Assembly (NCBI RefSeq): GCF_016617715.1
Contig: NZ_CP067225.1
Coordinates: 310,001-374,000 of the forward strand
From: Paracoccus sp. MC1862
Lineage (GTDB): Bacteria > Pseudomonadota > Alphaproteobacteria > Rhodobacterales > Rhodobacteraceae
Reading direction: 5' to 3'
Length of the DNA stretch: 64,000 bases
Under the pieces are notes generated by a model. That model worked only from the letters and a program-made list of their open reading frames with translations. It did no database searches and was not told the origin of the DNA. Numbering within the stretch: the stretch's first letter is position 1; every line of letters starts with the position of its first letter. Position numbers and translations under genes: made by a program. Below, piece by piece: positions 1 through 10,125 of the stretch.

Positions 1-489
1 ACGCTGCGCGACGGTCAGGCCGCCGAGGTCGGCGCCCTCCAGTTCCCGAATGGTCGCCTCATCCGCATAGCCAAGGCCCGGCGGGGTGATGAAACCCAGC
101 AGGTCGCCCGCCCCGATCTCTGCGCCCTGGGCCGGCCCGAGCGCCACCCGCGTCGCCGGCTCGATCCCCAGCACAGCGACGCGGCCCTCGCCCGCACGCA
201 GCCTCCCCTCGACTAGCGGCGAGACGATCCAGCCCGCGCGCCGCAGCGCCACATGGTCGGCGGTCGTCAGGACCGTGCCCGGTCCCGGCTCCAGCCGGTC
301 CAGTGCGCCGGTGCCGAACTGGTCGGCAGCCTCGGCATAGCTCGCCCGCGCCTCGGCGTTCACCGCCTGCACGCCCGACCACAGCGCCGTCGCCAGCATG
401 ATGCCCGCCAGCAGCATGGCAAGCTGCAACGGCCGCCGGCGCCAGTGCGACAGCAGCGCCAAGAGCACGAGGCGCGCCCGCCCGATCAC
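1..489 (-). CDS. ABC transporter permease, FtsX/MacB-like (N-terminal part)
   Basis: Reading down from a GTG at 489 gives 163 codons that run off the window at position 1. The product starts VIGRARLVLLALLSHWRR, followed by a hydrophobic segment at about residues 20-40 (LAMLLAGIMLATALWSGV) and then a periplasmic-looking domain. This is the layout of the first transmembrane helix and MacB-type periplasmic core of FtsX-family permeases. The GTG overlaps the stop of the ATPase gene by four bases (GTGA), so the two are translationally coupled and form one exporter. Seen: topology and coupling. Known: partners of LolD/YbbA-type ATPases are FtsX-like permeases. Substrate unknown; lipoprotein or lipid release is possible but not shown. 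Confidence 0.8.
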   Translation of the reverse strand, partial: MIGRARLVLLALLSHWRRRPLQLAMLLAGIMLATALWSGVQAVNAEARASYAEAADQFGTGALDRLEPGPGTVLTTADHVALRRAGWIVSPLVEGRLRAGEGRVAVLGIEPATRVALGPAQGAEIGAGDLLGFITPPGLGYADEATIRELEGADLGGLTVAQR

Positions 490-1160
490 GCGAGGCGTCC
501 GGCGCTGAGATGGACACGGCGGTCGCACAATCCCGCCAGCCGCAGCGAATGGGTGACCAGCACCAGCGTCGTGCCCTGCCCGCGGACCAGCGACAGCATC
601 AGTGCGGCCACCGCATCGCCGGTCGCCTCGTCCAGATTGCCGGTCGGCTCGTCCGCCAGCACCAGCGGCGGCTGCCCGGCCAGCGCCCGCCCGATCGCAA
701 CCCGCTGCTGCTGCCCGCCCGACAGCTGTTCCGGGTAGCGCCCCATCAGGCCCGACAGCCCCAGCGCCTCGGCCAGCGCGGTCACGCGCGCCGGATCGTG
801 ACGTTTTGCCAGGCGAGCCTGAAAGGCCAGGTTCGCGGCGACCGTCAAGGACGGGATCAGGTTGAACTGCTGGAAAACCATCCCGACCCGGTCCCGACGC
901 AGCGCCGCGCGGGCGCGGTCGTCAGCCGCGCGCAGGTCGGTCCCCAAGACCGTCAGCGCACCCCCATCCGCCACGTCGAGCCCGGCAATCAGGTGCAGCA
1001 GCGTGCTCTTGCCGCTGCCCGACTCGCCTGTCACAGCGAGGCTTTCGCCCAGGCGCAACGCCAGATCGACCCCGTTGAGGACCGCCACCGGCCCGCCCAC
1101 GGAGGGAAATGCCTTGACGATCCCCCGGGCGCTGACGACTTCGGCATTCCCGCTGCTCAT
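486..1160 (-). CDS. ABC transporter ATP-binding protein (LolD/YbbA/MacB type)
   Basis: A 224-residue ATPase with a complete nucleotide-binding domain: Walker A GESGSGKST at about residue 45, Q-loop FQQFN, signature LSGGQQQRVAIGRAL at about 150, Walker B LVLADEPTGNLD, and switch His in VLVTHSLRLAG. The length and the PTGNLDEATG ending of the Walker B region match the cytoplasmic ATPases that pair with FtsX/MacB-like permeases in export rather than uptake. The permease gene overlaps its 3' end by four bases. No binding protein lies nearby, which also argues for export. Substrate cannot be told. Confidence 0.92.
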   Translation of the reverse strand: MSSGNAEVVSARGIVKAFPSVGGPVAVLNGVDLALRLGESLAVTGESGSGKSTLLHLIAGLDVADGGALTVLGTDLRAADDRARAALRRDRVGMVFQQFNLIPSLTVAANLAFQARLAKRHDPARVTALAEALGLSGLMGRYPEQLSGGQQQRVAIGRALAGQPPLVLADEPTGNLDEATGDAVAALMLSLVRGQGTTLVLVTHSLRLAGLCDRRVHLSAGRLA

Positions 1161-1276
1161 CCCGGCTCCGCTGAATCCAGCCTGCCGACAATATGAACAG
1201 CACCTTGCGCGTTACCACAACCGGCCATCGCCTGGTTGCCGTGGATGGTATTGTGCGTCTGAGGCGAACCCGGACC

Positions 1277-2830
1277 CTACGCCGCGGCGAGCCATTCAGC
1301 GAACTTCGTCCAGCGCCGCCGTCCCGCGACATTTCTCACGGCAATGGCGATGGCCTTCCTCTGGCCCACCAGCACGACCAGCTTCCTGCCGCGGGTGACG
1401 CCGGTATAAAGCAGGTTGCGCTGCAGCATGGCGTAGTGCTGGGTCATCACCGGGATCACCACCGCCGGATATTCCGACCCCTGCGCCTTGTGGATCGTGG
1501 CCGCACAGGCCGGCACGACGGTGTCGAGCTCACCGAGGCCGAAGACGACCGAACGCCCCTCAAAGTCGATCGTCACTTCGCCCTCTTCGGGATCGACCGC
1601 CTCGATCCGGCCGATGTCGCCGTTCCAGACCTCCTTGTCGTAGTCGTTCTCGACCTGCATGACCTTGTCGCCCGGCGCGAAGGTCCAGCCGAACCGCTCG
1701 ACCTTGGGGGCACCCGCCCCATTGAGGGCCGCCTGCAGTTCGATGTTGAGCGCCCGCGCGCCCACGCCGCCGCGGTTCATCGGGCAGAGCACCTGGATGT
1801 CGCGGATGGGGTCCAACCCGAAGCGGCGCGGGATACGGTGGCGCACCAGTTCGACAATGCGCGCCCCCGCCTGTTCGGGCTCCTCCGCCCGCACGAAGCA
1901 GAAGTCCGTTTCACCCTCGGGCGCCGAGAGGTCCGGCAGCCGCACCTCGTTGATCCGGTGGGCGCTGGTGATGATGCGGCTCTGCGCGGCTTGGCGGAAC
2001 ACCTCGGTCAGCCGCACCACCGGCACCGCGCCGGAGCCGATGATATCGGCCAGCACCTGACCGGGCCCGACCGAGGGCAGCTGGTCGATGTCGCCCACGA
2101 TCAGCAGCGCGGCCGCGCCCGGCACCGCCTTCAGCAGCGACTGCATGAGGGGGACATCCACCATCGAGCTTTCGTCGATGACCAGCAGATCGCAGGCGAG
2201 CGGGTTCTCGTCGCTGCGCTTGAAGCCGGCGGTCGCGGGATCGGACTCGAGCAGCCGCCGGTGGATGGTGCGGGCCTCCACGCCCATGGCCTCCGTCATG
2301 CGCTTGGCCGCCCTCCCGGTGGGGGCGCAGAGCAGCAGACGGGTGCCCTTGGCCGCAAGGATGCGCAGGATGGCATTGACCAGGGTGGTCTTGCCGACGC
2401 CGGGTCCGCCGGTGATCACCAGCACCTTGGAGCGCAGCGCCAGGCGAACGGCCCCGGCCTGGCTGGCGGCGAGCGTGAGGCCCGTCGCCTGCTCGATCCA
2501 CGGCAGGGCGCGCGCGGCATCGATCTCCGGCCACGGCAGCGCGCCGCTCGCGAGGCGCTTGAGATGCGCGGCGATGCCGCGCTCGGCCTGGTGAAGCCCG
2601 GTCAGGAACACGCAGTCCGTATCGCCCACCCCATCCGCCGTGACCGTGCCCTCGGCCAGTTCCAGAGCCATCGCACGCGCGATGAGCTCGACCGGCACCT
2701 CCAGCAGCTTTTCCGCGAGCCCTGCCAGATCTGTCCGCGGCAGCCCGCAATGCCCCTGGCCCTTGGCCTCGGAGAGCGCGAAGGAGATCCCCGCCTGCAC
2801 CCGGATCATGGCGGTCCTCTCGATTCGGCC
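1277..2830 (-). pseudogene. RecD2-like DNA helicase, 5'-truncated
   Basis: The open frame from ATG 2809 encodes 510 residues with superfamily 1B helicase motifs: Walker A GGPGVGKTTL at about 130, motif II VIDESSMVD, motif III VGDIDQLPSVGPG, and a UvrD-like C-terminal part ending in IHKAQGSEYPAV and LLYTGVTRGRK. RecD2 family members are about 720-740 residues and carry an N-terminal OB-like and helix-hairpin-helix region that is absent here. In-frame codons upstream of the ATG (2828-2810) still read like family sequence (GRIERTA before MIRVQAG) and then meet a TGA at 2831-2833. So the 5' third has been deleted and the ATG is internal. The motor core is intact, so residual activity cannot be excluded. 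Confidence 0.75.
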
Positions 2831-2857
2831 TCATCTCGAGTTCCGCAACAACGCCCC

Positions 2858-5800
2858 TCAGATCGCCCAGATGTCAGCGGCTCTGGCGTCATCGGCCAGA
2901 GAGACGACAACAAGGTCATCATAGCTCGTGCCGGGCGCTCCCCAGTTGTAGAGGCCGAAGGTGCCGGCGTCCGGGGTGTCGGTGCGGATCGGGTCGAACA
3001 GCGCGGTACCGTTGACCCAGGCCGAGATCGTACCGTCCTCGAAGTCGAGGCGCAGGCGGTTGGTTTCGTCCGGATGATAGTTCACCGGCGCCTGCCACGC
3101 GATCTCCTCGATCCCCTCGGCGACGCTGACCAGCTGCGAGGTGCCGCCTTCGCGATCAAGCTCGAGCTTCATGTGGTTCTGCGCATCGGCATAGGCGAAC
3201 ACCAGACCCACAGCGCCGCCGGAGGGCGCCGAGAAGTCGAACTCGACCGAATAGTCCGACCAGTCCGCCGCCGCCGGATCGTCCCAGAGGGCATAAGTGC
3301 CTTTGCGCAGCACGTGATGGCCATCGCCCAGCGGGCTCCAGTTCAGGCCCCAGTAGGAGTTGGGCGCGGTGTCCCCCGACCCCATCAGCTGGCGGCTGTA
3401 GCGGTCTGCAGCCTGGGTCAGCGCGCCGTCCACGATCGACCAGGCAGCGGGATCGCCGAGTTCGCCTTCGTCCACGAAGCGCCAGCCGTCGTTGCCGGAC
3501 CCGAAGTCCTCGGCCAGCAGCAGGTCGTCGGCAGCAACGATCTCGATCATCGCAGTGTCGCGGTCGGTCGCGCCGGCCCGCGTCTGCACCAGTTCGACCA
3601 GATGCGACCCCACCTCCAGATCGACGGTAGCGCGGGCACCCTTGGCGAGAAGTTCGCCGTCTTCATACCACCTGGATTTGCCGCGGCCGGACGCTGCGGT
3701 CAGGTCCACCTCGACGGTTCCATCGCCGTCGAAATCGATCACCCGGCGCGCATCGCCCGCATCGGCGATGAAGCCTCCGCGGCGCACTTCGATGTCGTCG
3801 ATGACCGCGCGTGGCGTCGTCCCCTCGTGGAACACGCCGACGGTTCCTCGCCGCAGCGGATGGTCGTCGAACACCGTGCCGCCGAACAGCAGATCGCCAT
3901 CCACCGCGGCGGTCATCTGGCCCCGGCTGACCGAAAGCTCGGCGTCGAAGCGCATGTCGAACGGCGCCGATCTCGTCTCGGTGGCGAGGACTTCCCGTTC
4001 GCCGTCGATGATCCGTGCGAGACGGATCTCATGGGCCGCGGTGTCGAACTCAAGCCGGTACATCGAGTCGCCGCGGGCATTGGCGACCAGACCCATCGCT
4101 GCCGTTCCCTCGTTCTCGATGGTGGCCCGGACGGTGTAGTTCCTCCAGCCTGCCGCGCCCGCCCCGTTGTAAAGGATCAGGCCCGGCTCGTCGCTGAGGT
4201 TGCGCAGGTAGGCCTGCGCAACGCCGCCGGCCGAGTTCGCCGCCCCGGTGGCCTGCCAGTCCCCCGCGGCCGCGGTCCAGCCATCCAGATCGCCGTCGTT
4301 GAAGTCCTCGAACAGAAGCGTGTCTTGGTCGATCCCGACCGCCATCATCGAATCGCTCGAGGTGACGCCCTCGGCATCTGTCACCGTCAGGTTATAGCGC
4401 TCATGGCCGGGTCGGGCAGCGATCGAGGCGGTCAGCGCATCGGCGACGACGACCCCGTTCGAGTCGGTCCAGACCGCCGAAACGATCTGCCCGAGCTTGT
4501 CCACCACGCCCGAGCCGTCCAGCGTCACGCTGTCCGTCTCGTCGAGGTTGACCACCACGTCCTCGCCCGCATCGGCGCGGAACTGCGTCGCCACCCCGCC
4601 AAGGTCGATGCCCTCGAAGCTTTCCTGATGCTCGAGGAAGCGCCCCGTCAGCGCGACCCCGGTGCTGCCGCCGATCTCCTGGCCCATGCTGCCGGTGCCG
4701 AGGGTCGGGACGAAGTCCCCGTTCGAGAAGTCGAACTGCACGCCGTTCACGCCCGCGGGCAGGGCCGTGAACGGGCCGTCCGCATCCACCCCGCCCAAAC
4801 CCGCGACCTCGGCGCCGGTCATCGCCGTTTCGACCATCGCGAAGGACGACAGCAGCCAGCCGTCGGGCACCTCCAGCGAGTCGTCGCCGAACAGAAGGAA
4901 CCCGTCCTTGTTGATGATGCGGCGGTCGCCTTCGAACACCTGCGAGCCCATCAGAACGCCGTTGACATATTTGTCGGCGCGCCATGCGGGGTCCTCGCCC
5001 GGCACCCGCTCGAACACGACGGCGACGCGGCTCCAGGCGTCCAGCGCAAAGGGGCCATCGTCCTGCCCGTCGCCGCCGATCAGGCCCTCGGACCCCCCCT
5101 GTATCCAGAGGTCGCCGTCCGACAGGTTTTCAAGGTCGGTCTGCAGGATCGAGCTGAGCCCGATTCCGCTGGGAATGAACATGTCCCAGACCAGCGTATA
5201 ATTCTGGTAAGTGGCGCCGCCCCCGGCAGGATCAAAGCCGGGGACGACCTTGAGGCCGTTGTCCGGGTCGAGCTGCGGCAGGCGGATCGCCCGCGCGCTG
5301 CCATCGTCGCCGGGGATCGGCGGGGCCCCAAGGCCGTCCGTGGTGCCGAAGTCCACCGGCTGGATCTCGCGGTCGGGCACCGCGATGGTGCCGCTTCCGT
5401 CGCGCGATGGCACCGGATCGCCGCGCGATGCGGTCATGAAGGTGTCGAGTTCGGTATAGTAGGTTTCCGTGTGCACGGAGTCGTTGTCGGGGTCGATCAC
5501 CAGCAGGCGCATGGCGCCGTTGCCGCCCCGGCCGTCCTCGTCCGGGTCGCCCGCGGTCTGGATGATGGGCGACACGCCGTTCTGATAGTTGACGAACATC
5601 TGGAACACCTTGTTCCCCTGCGCGCCATAGCGGACGATGGTCTCGGCGCCGTCGCCGAAGACATGGCCCGAGAACACGAAGCTGACGTTGCCATGCTTCG
5701 AGATCAGGCTGTCCCAGATGTCCCGGCCGTCGTTGACGCCCTGCGGATCACCGCCCATGCCATAGTCCTTGCCGGTGCCTTCGGTATATAGCGGCCCGGA

Positions 5801-7309
5801 TTGCGGCCCGGCGATGTCGCCGAAATTGGTGTAATGGTGGGTCGAGACCATCGCCCGGTGGTCCGAGAACTCGGTCAGCACCTCGTCGGCCCATCGCAGC
5901 ACGTCGTCGCGCGGCCCGAACTCCATGTTGAGCGAGATCCACCTGGTGCCATCCGGCGCGGTGAAGGTCTTGTAGTTGTTCCTGGCGCTGTCCGGCTCGC
6001 CATCATAGACGTCATGCGCCTCGGCCGCCGAGTCGGCGAAATAGCGATCCATGCCGAAGAACGCGTCGAGGTTCGAGCTGTGGTCGTTTGCGCTTCCCCC
6101 GGCGGCCTGGTCGTGGTTGCGGGGCAGAAGCGAATACTTGATGCCGGCGGCCTCAAGCGCCTCATAGGCGTCGGATGCGATCTGCCACTGATCGGGAAGG
6201 TTCGAGCCGGTGATGTCGCCCACATGGGCGACGAACTGGACGTTCATCGTGTCCTTGTTGTCGGCCAGGAATCGGGTCATGTCGCCGAAGATATGCGTGT
6301 GCTCCTCGGTATAGTTCTGGGTGTCGGGCAGCACCGCGACCGTATAGGCGTTCTCGCCCGCGACCCGGACCCGGAACAGGTCGGTGAAGCTGTTGCCGAG
6401 GTCGTCAGTGGCCGTCACCCGCAGGTCGGTGAAGCCCAGCGTCTTGGTGTCCACCACCAGCTTGCCGTCCACGAGCCTTGCATCCACGGCGGTGTTGTCG
6501 CTGTTGGCAAAGCTGAAGGTCAGGTTCTCGCCGAAGAAATGGCCGGCGACGTCGATCGCGATGGTCTCGCCGCTTGTCAGCAGCAGGTGGTTCAGCGCGT
6601 CGGTGACGCCCACGGCCTTGAAGCTGCGGGCAACGATCTCGGCCTCGCCCGCGCTCGCCTGCCCGGTGCCGCGCTCGATCTGCGAGCCGCCGGCGAAGTC
6701 GAACTCGAACAGCCGATCACCGGCGGGGGCGCTTCCAATGGCACCGCCCGGAACGTGGCCACCCAGCGCCGCGACCTCCGACGCATCGAGGACCCGGTCC
6801 AGCAGCGAGAAGCTCGCCAGCTCGCCGCTGAAGGTCTCGTTGCTCTCGTCGGCAAGGATCATGAAGCCCTTTTCCGCCGAGATGGTGAACCGCCCGGTCT
6901 GCCCGGTCTGCGTGCCCACCAGGGCGCCATCTACATATTTGTCGATCCGGCTGCTGCCGTCGCCAAGCCCGGTCACGGCAAAGGCGACGCGCGCCCATTC
7001 TCCGGCGCGCACCTCGCCCTCGTACTGGCCCGAGATCCCGATCCCGAAGACCCCGGGACCCGTCCGGGTCAGGAACAGGTCGGCGTCCGAGGCATTGACC
7101 CCGTCGGTCTGGAACAGCCCGCCGAAATCGCCGGGCTGGTCGTCCGGAACCCGGATGTCATAGACCAGCGTATAGGACGACAGGTTGTCGTCGAGCTGCG
7201 GCAGGATCTGGTAGCCGCCTTCCGGCCCCTCGGCCTTGAAAGCCAGGCTGGTTGCGGTCACGGCTGTCGCAGCGCCGAGCATGTCTGCGTTCTGCATCAT
7301 CTGCGTCAT
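2858..7309 (-). CDS. Giant multidomain calcineurin-like metallophosphoesterase with LamG-like domains
   Basis: From the ATG at 7309 (GGAG eight bases upstream) the product is 1483 residues; the frame stays open farther upstream but without a ribosome site. Order of parts, approximately: LamG/concanavalin-like domain 15-235, Ig/cadherin-like linker 240-320, metallophosphoesterase 320-600, second LamG-like domain 650-850, PKD-like stretch 900-980, and two further carbohydrate-binding-like folds (about 985-1150 and 1240-1480). Phosphoesterase motifs visible are DTQNY, HVGDITG, RNHD (usually GNHD), STHHYTNFG and FSGHVFGDG. There is no Sec or Tat signal at the N terminus. Large acidic Asp/Gly-rich proteins of this kind in Rhodobacteraceae are often exported by type I secretion; that is inference. 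It sits between broken genes but is itself intact. Confidence 0.82.
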   Translation of the reverse strand: MTQMMQNADMLGAATAVTATSLAFKAEGPEGGYQILPQLDDNLSSYTLVYDIRVPDDQPGDFGGLFQTDGVNASDADLFLTRTGPGVFGIGISGQYEGEVRAGEWARVAFAVTGLGDGSSRIDKYVDGALVGTQTGQTGRFTISAEKGFMILADESNETFSGELASFSLLDRVLDASEVAALGGHVPGGAIGSAPAGDRLFEFDFAGGSQIERGTGQASAGEAEIVARSFKAVGVTDALNHLLLTSGETIAIDVAGHFFGENLTFSFANSDNTAVDARLVDGKLVVDTKTLGFTDLRVTATDDLGNSFTDLFRVRVAGENAYTVAVLPDTQNYTEEHTHIFGDMTRFLADNKDTMNVQFVAHVGDITGSNLPDQWQIASDAYEALEAAGIKYSLLPRNHDQAAGGSANDHSSNLDAFFGMDRYFADSAAEAHDVYDGEPDSARNNYKTFTAPDGTRWISLNMEFGPRDDVLRWADEVLTEFSDHRAMVSTHHYTNFGDIAGPQSGPLYTEGTGKDYGMGGDPQGVNDGRDIWDSLISKHGNVSFVFSGHVFGDGAETIVRYGAQGNKVFQMFVNYQNGVSPIIQTAGDPDEDGRGGNGAMRLLVIDPDNDSVHTETYYTELDTFMTASRGDPVPSRDGSGTIAVPDREIQPVDFGTTDGLGAPPIPGDDGSARAIRLPQLDPDNGLKVVPGFDPAGGGATYQNYTLVWDMFIPSGIGLSSILQTDLENLSDGDLWIQGGSEGLIGGDGQDDGPFALDAWSRVAVVFERVPGEDPAWRADKYVNGVLMGSQVFEGDRRIINKDGFLLFGDDSLEVPDGWLLSSFAMVETAMTGAEVAGLGGVDADGPFTALPAGVNGVQFDFSNGDFVPTLGTGSMGQEIGGSTGVALTGRFLEHQESFEGIDLGGVATQFRADAGEDVVVNLDETDSVTLDGSGVVDKLGQIVSAVWTDSNGVVVADALTASIAARPGHERYNLTVTDAEGVTSSDSMMAVGIDQDTLLFEDFNDGDLDGWTAAAGDWQATGAANSAGGVAQAYLRNLSDEPGLILYNGAGAAGWRNYTVRATIENEGTAAMGLVANARGDSMYRLEFDTAAHEIRLARIIDGEREVLATETRSAPFDMRFDAELSVSRGQMTAAVDGDLLFGGTVFDDHPLRRGTVGVFHEGTTPRAVIDDIEVRRGGFIADAGDARRVIDFDGDGTVEVDLTAASGRGKSRWYEDGELLAKGARATVDLEVGSHLVELVQTRAGATDRDTAMIEIVAADDLLLAEDFGSGNDGWRFVDEGELGDPAAWSIVDGALTQAADRYSRQLMGSGDTAPNSYWGLNWSPLGDGHHVLRKGTYALWDDPAAADWSDYSVEFDFSAPSGGAVGLVFAYADAQNHMKLELDREGGTSQLVSVAEGIEEIAWQAPVNYHPDETNRLRLDFEDGTISAWVNGTALFDPIRTDTPDAGTFGLYNWGAPGTSYDDLVVVSLADDARAADIWAI

Positions 7310-7555
7310 TGTCGCGCTCCAGGGTTGGGGTTCCGGCTTCTCTCGCGTCGTCGCGCCTGTTCCGGGGGGTTCCAAAGGCAAGGCAGCAGCAGCGATGACC
7401 GACGAGTGTGACGCCTTGATGTCGCTACCGCAGAGGTAGCGTGTCGGTGGCGGGATCCTGCGCAAGGCGTTCGCGAACTCTCGCGGCCATAGCCGTCAGG
7501 CCAACGATGCATCAGATTTGAATGGGCCACCCAACGAGGCTGCTGCGCGGCAGGC

Positions 7556-7813
7556 GCCGTCCTGACTGGCGGCCAGGTGATCAGCGCGGACCTGGGCATG
7601 AAGCTGGATAATGTCGGCATCGACATGCTCGGGCGTGCCATGCGGACTTCGATCAGCAAGGACAACACCACCATCGTCGATGGCGCCGGTGAGAAGGCCG
7701 AGATCAAGCCCCGCGTTAGCCAGCAGATCGAGGAAACCACCTTGGACTGCGACAAGGAAAAGCTGCAGGAGCGTGTAGCCAGGCTGGCAGGCGGCGGCGC
7801 CGTCAGCCGGTAG
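7556..7813 (+). pseudogene. groEL fragment
   Basis: The frame reads [20 protein letters not shown], then [35 protein letters not shown], and ends [17 protein letters not shown]. This matches the apical/intermediate part of chaperonin GroEL (roughly residues 294-375 of about 545). Nothing upstream or downstream continues the protein, and three residues are missing inside the RVSQIRQQIEE segment. It is an isolated internal piece of a 60-kDa chaperonin gene, not a functional gene. The tail ends in a TAG close to where the family motif VAVIKVG should be. Confidence 0.85.
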
Positions 7814-7905
7814 CCGCGTTCCCGTCTGGCCAGCTCGGCAGATCCGAACGTTTGCCGGTGTCATCCTCGACGTGCAAGTCGTCGTGACCCCGGTCAGAAC
7901 GGCAA

Positions 7906-7925
7906 GGGCGGCCGGCGGGCCGCCC
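7906..7925 (-). terminator. GC-rich stem-loop downstream of the phoX pseudogene
   Basis: A hairpin with arms GGGCGGCC and GGCCGCCC around a four-base loop lies just beyond the phoX stop. On the minus strand it is followed by TTGCCGTT, a poor U tract, so intrinsic termination is plausible but weak. Confidence 0.4.
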
Positions 7926-7951
7926 CTTTCGTCATCGTGGCCCTTGCAGGT

Positions 7952-9939
7952 TCAGCCGATCCTGCCGCCGCCCTGCCGGGTGATCGCGACCACGGCCGGG
8001 CGGACCGGCATGGCATCGTCGAAGTCGGGCCAGCGGGTGGACAGGTCCTCGTAGTAGGAGGGGCGGCCGTGGCCTTCCCAGTCCTTGCCTCCGTCGCCCG
8101 GGTGCTGGACCGCAAGGAAGAAGGTGGAAAGGTCGGGGGTCGGGCAGGGGCCGCACATCTTGGCACCGACCGGCACGCGGTAGAACAGGCGTGACGTGCC
8201 GCGCGCCGGTCCCTCGATGTCCACTGCTCACAACCCGTCGGTGCGCCCGGTGGCCGTCGGGTTGTTGCCGTCGGTCGAGACCCAGAGCCGCCCGTCGCTG
8301 TCGATGGCGCAGTTTTCGGGCATGCCGAACCAGCCGTTCCCGGTCGTCGCGGTCGAGAAGGTCGCGCCGACTTCCGCCACCGAGGGATCGCCGCACTGAA
8401 GCAGCACTTCCCACTTGCCGCTGGTGGCGGCGAGGTCGGCATTGTCCTGGATGATCTCGATGATATGTCCGAAGGCGATGTTGACGCGCGGGTTGGCTGC
8501 ATTCGCCTCTTCGCGCCGGGTGTTGTTGGTCAGCATGACATAGGCGCGGCCGGTATCCGGGTTCGGCTCGATGTCCTCGGGGCGGTCCATCGGGGTCGCG
8601 CCCAGCAGGTCGGCGGCGCGGCGCGTCTCGATCATCACGTCGGCCTGGCTCTCGAAGCCGCTTTCGGCGGTCAGCGGGCCTTCGCCGTGGGTCAGCGGCA
8701 GCCAAGCCACGGTGCCGTCCTCGTCGAAGCGGGCGACATACAGGGTGCCCCCGTCCAGCAGGTCCATGTTGGCGGCGCGGTCGTCGGGGTTGAACTTGCC
8801 GGCCGTCACGAACTTGTAGACATAGTCGAACCGCTCGTCGTCGCCGAGGTAGAAGACCACCCCGCCATCCGGCGCCACCGCGCTTTCCGCGCCCTCGTGC
8901 TTGAAGCGGCCAAGGGCCGTCCGCTTTCTCGGCACCGAATCAGGGTCGTTCACGTCCACCTCGACGATCCAGCCGAAGCATTGGGTTCGTTGGGTTCCTT
9001 CGACACGTCGAAGTGCTCGTGGAACCGGCCCCAGTCATAGGCATCGGCGGGAAGGCCGAGGCGGTCGTAGTTCGCGGCCTCGCGATGGCCCTCGGGCAGA
9101 ACGCTCGAAATAGCCGTGGATGTTTTCCTCGGTCATGATGTAGGTGCCTCAGGGCGTCACGCCGCCTGCGCAGTTGTTGATGGTGCCCAGCACCTCGCGC
9201 CCGGTCGGGTCGGCGTTGGTCTGCAGGCGCGGGTGCCCGGCGGCGGGGCCGCTGATCCGCATCGGCGTCTTGGCGGTGATGCAACGGTTCAGCCTGCCGT
9301 CCAGCACCGGCTGCCATTTGCCGTCCACCCTGCGGATCTCGATAACGGTGCCGCCATGCGCGGCCATCTTGATGTTGACGCGGTTCTCGTCGGCCTCGGA
9401 AATCGCGATCTTGCCGTCGGTGACGGTCCCGATGCCGGGGAACATCAGGTGCGGGTCGGTGTATTCGTGGTTGACCACCAGCAGCCCGTGGTCGTCGGCG
9501 CCCTCCGGCGGGATGAAGCCCATGAAGTCGTTGTTATAGCCAAACTGCCGTTCCTGCGCGGCCTCCGTCTGGTTCAGCGGGTCGAAGTCGGGCGCGTCGG
9601 CGAAGACCTCGTCACCCCAGCACAGCAGGATGTCGGCGTCATAGCCCTCGGCGGCATGGTGGTCGCGGTCCACCCCGGCCACAATCTCGGGGAAGTCGAA
9701 GACCGAGCCCGCCGCGGCATCCTGCGCCTGCGCCTCGCCGGCGGCGAACATCGCCATCGGGCTGACCGTGGCCCAGATCGCTGTCGCGGCCATCGAGCCC
9801 ATCAGGAAGCCGCGACGCGAGAACCGGGCAGCGATGATCTCGCCCATCGTGCGGTTGTTCGTCGGGTTCCGGCCGGGGCCGTCGGCCTCTTCCAGCGCGC
9901 TGGCGGGAAAACATGGCGGGAAGTATCTTGCTCGGTCAT
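7952..9939 (-). pseudogene. phoX: PhoX-family alkaline phosphatase, broken by nonsense and frameshift mutations
   Basis: The most likely original start is ATG 9939, preceded by AGGAA. The frame is lost after about 10 codons and resumes as ALEEADGPGRNPTNNRT then ARFSRRGFLMGSMAATA, a twin-arginine (Tat) signal. The body matches the Ca-dependent secreted phosphatase PhoX ([40 protein letters not shown]). Damage seen: in-frame TGA at 9149-9151 where the family has Trp (VTP-W-GTYIMTEENIHGYF), frameshifts near 9100 and 8970, and a second TGA at 8228-8230 again replacing Trp (DGL-W-AVDIEGPARG). Both stops are consistent with TGG to TGA changes. The pieces together cover nearly the whole family length. 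Loss of a periplasmic phosphate-scavenging enzyme is inferred. Confidence 0.88.
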
Positions 9940-10125
9940 GAGCACGTTCCTGGCTCGACTTGCTGAGAATCGCGACCGGCCATGACGAGGCCGCAGCTGG
10001 TATCGGCCTAGCGGGCGAATGTGGCTCTGGGATGACAGGTCATGAAGTTGCGGCCACACCGGATTGGCATGTGGCGCGTAGCGCCTTGCTCGTCCTGCTG
10101 TTGATGAAGTGGAACGGCCTCCTGA

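Noticed and set aside
2413..2422. GTGATCAC inside the helicase gene as a further operator
   Set aside because: Single copy within a coding region, without a partner at 21 bases; chance occurrence.
1193..5791. Very long open frame on the plus strand opposite the helicase and phosphoesterase genes
   Set aside because: It is antisense to two genes with clear domains; in GC-rich DNA the opposite strand often stays open. No domain or ribosome site supports it.
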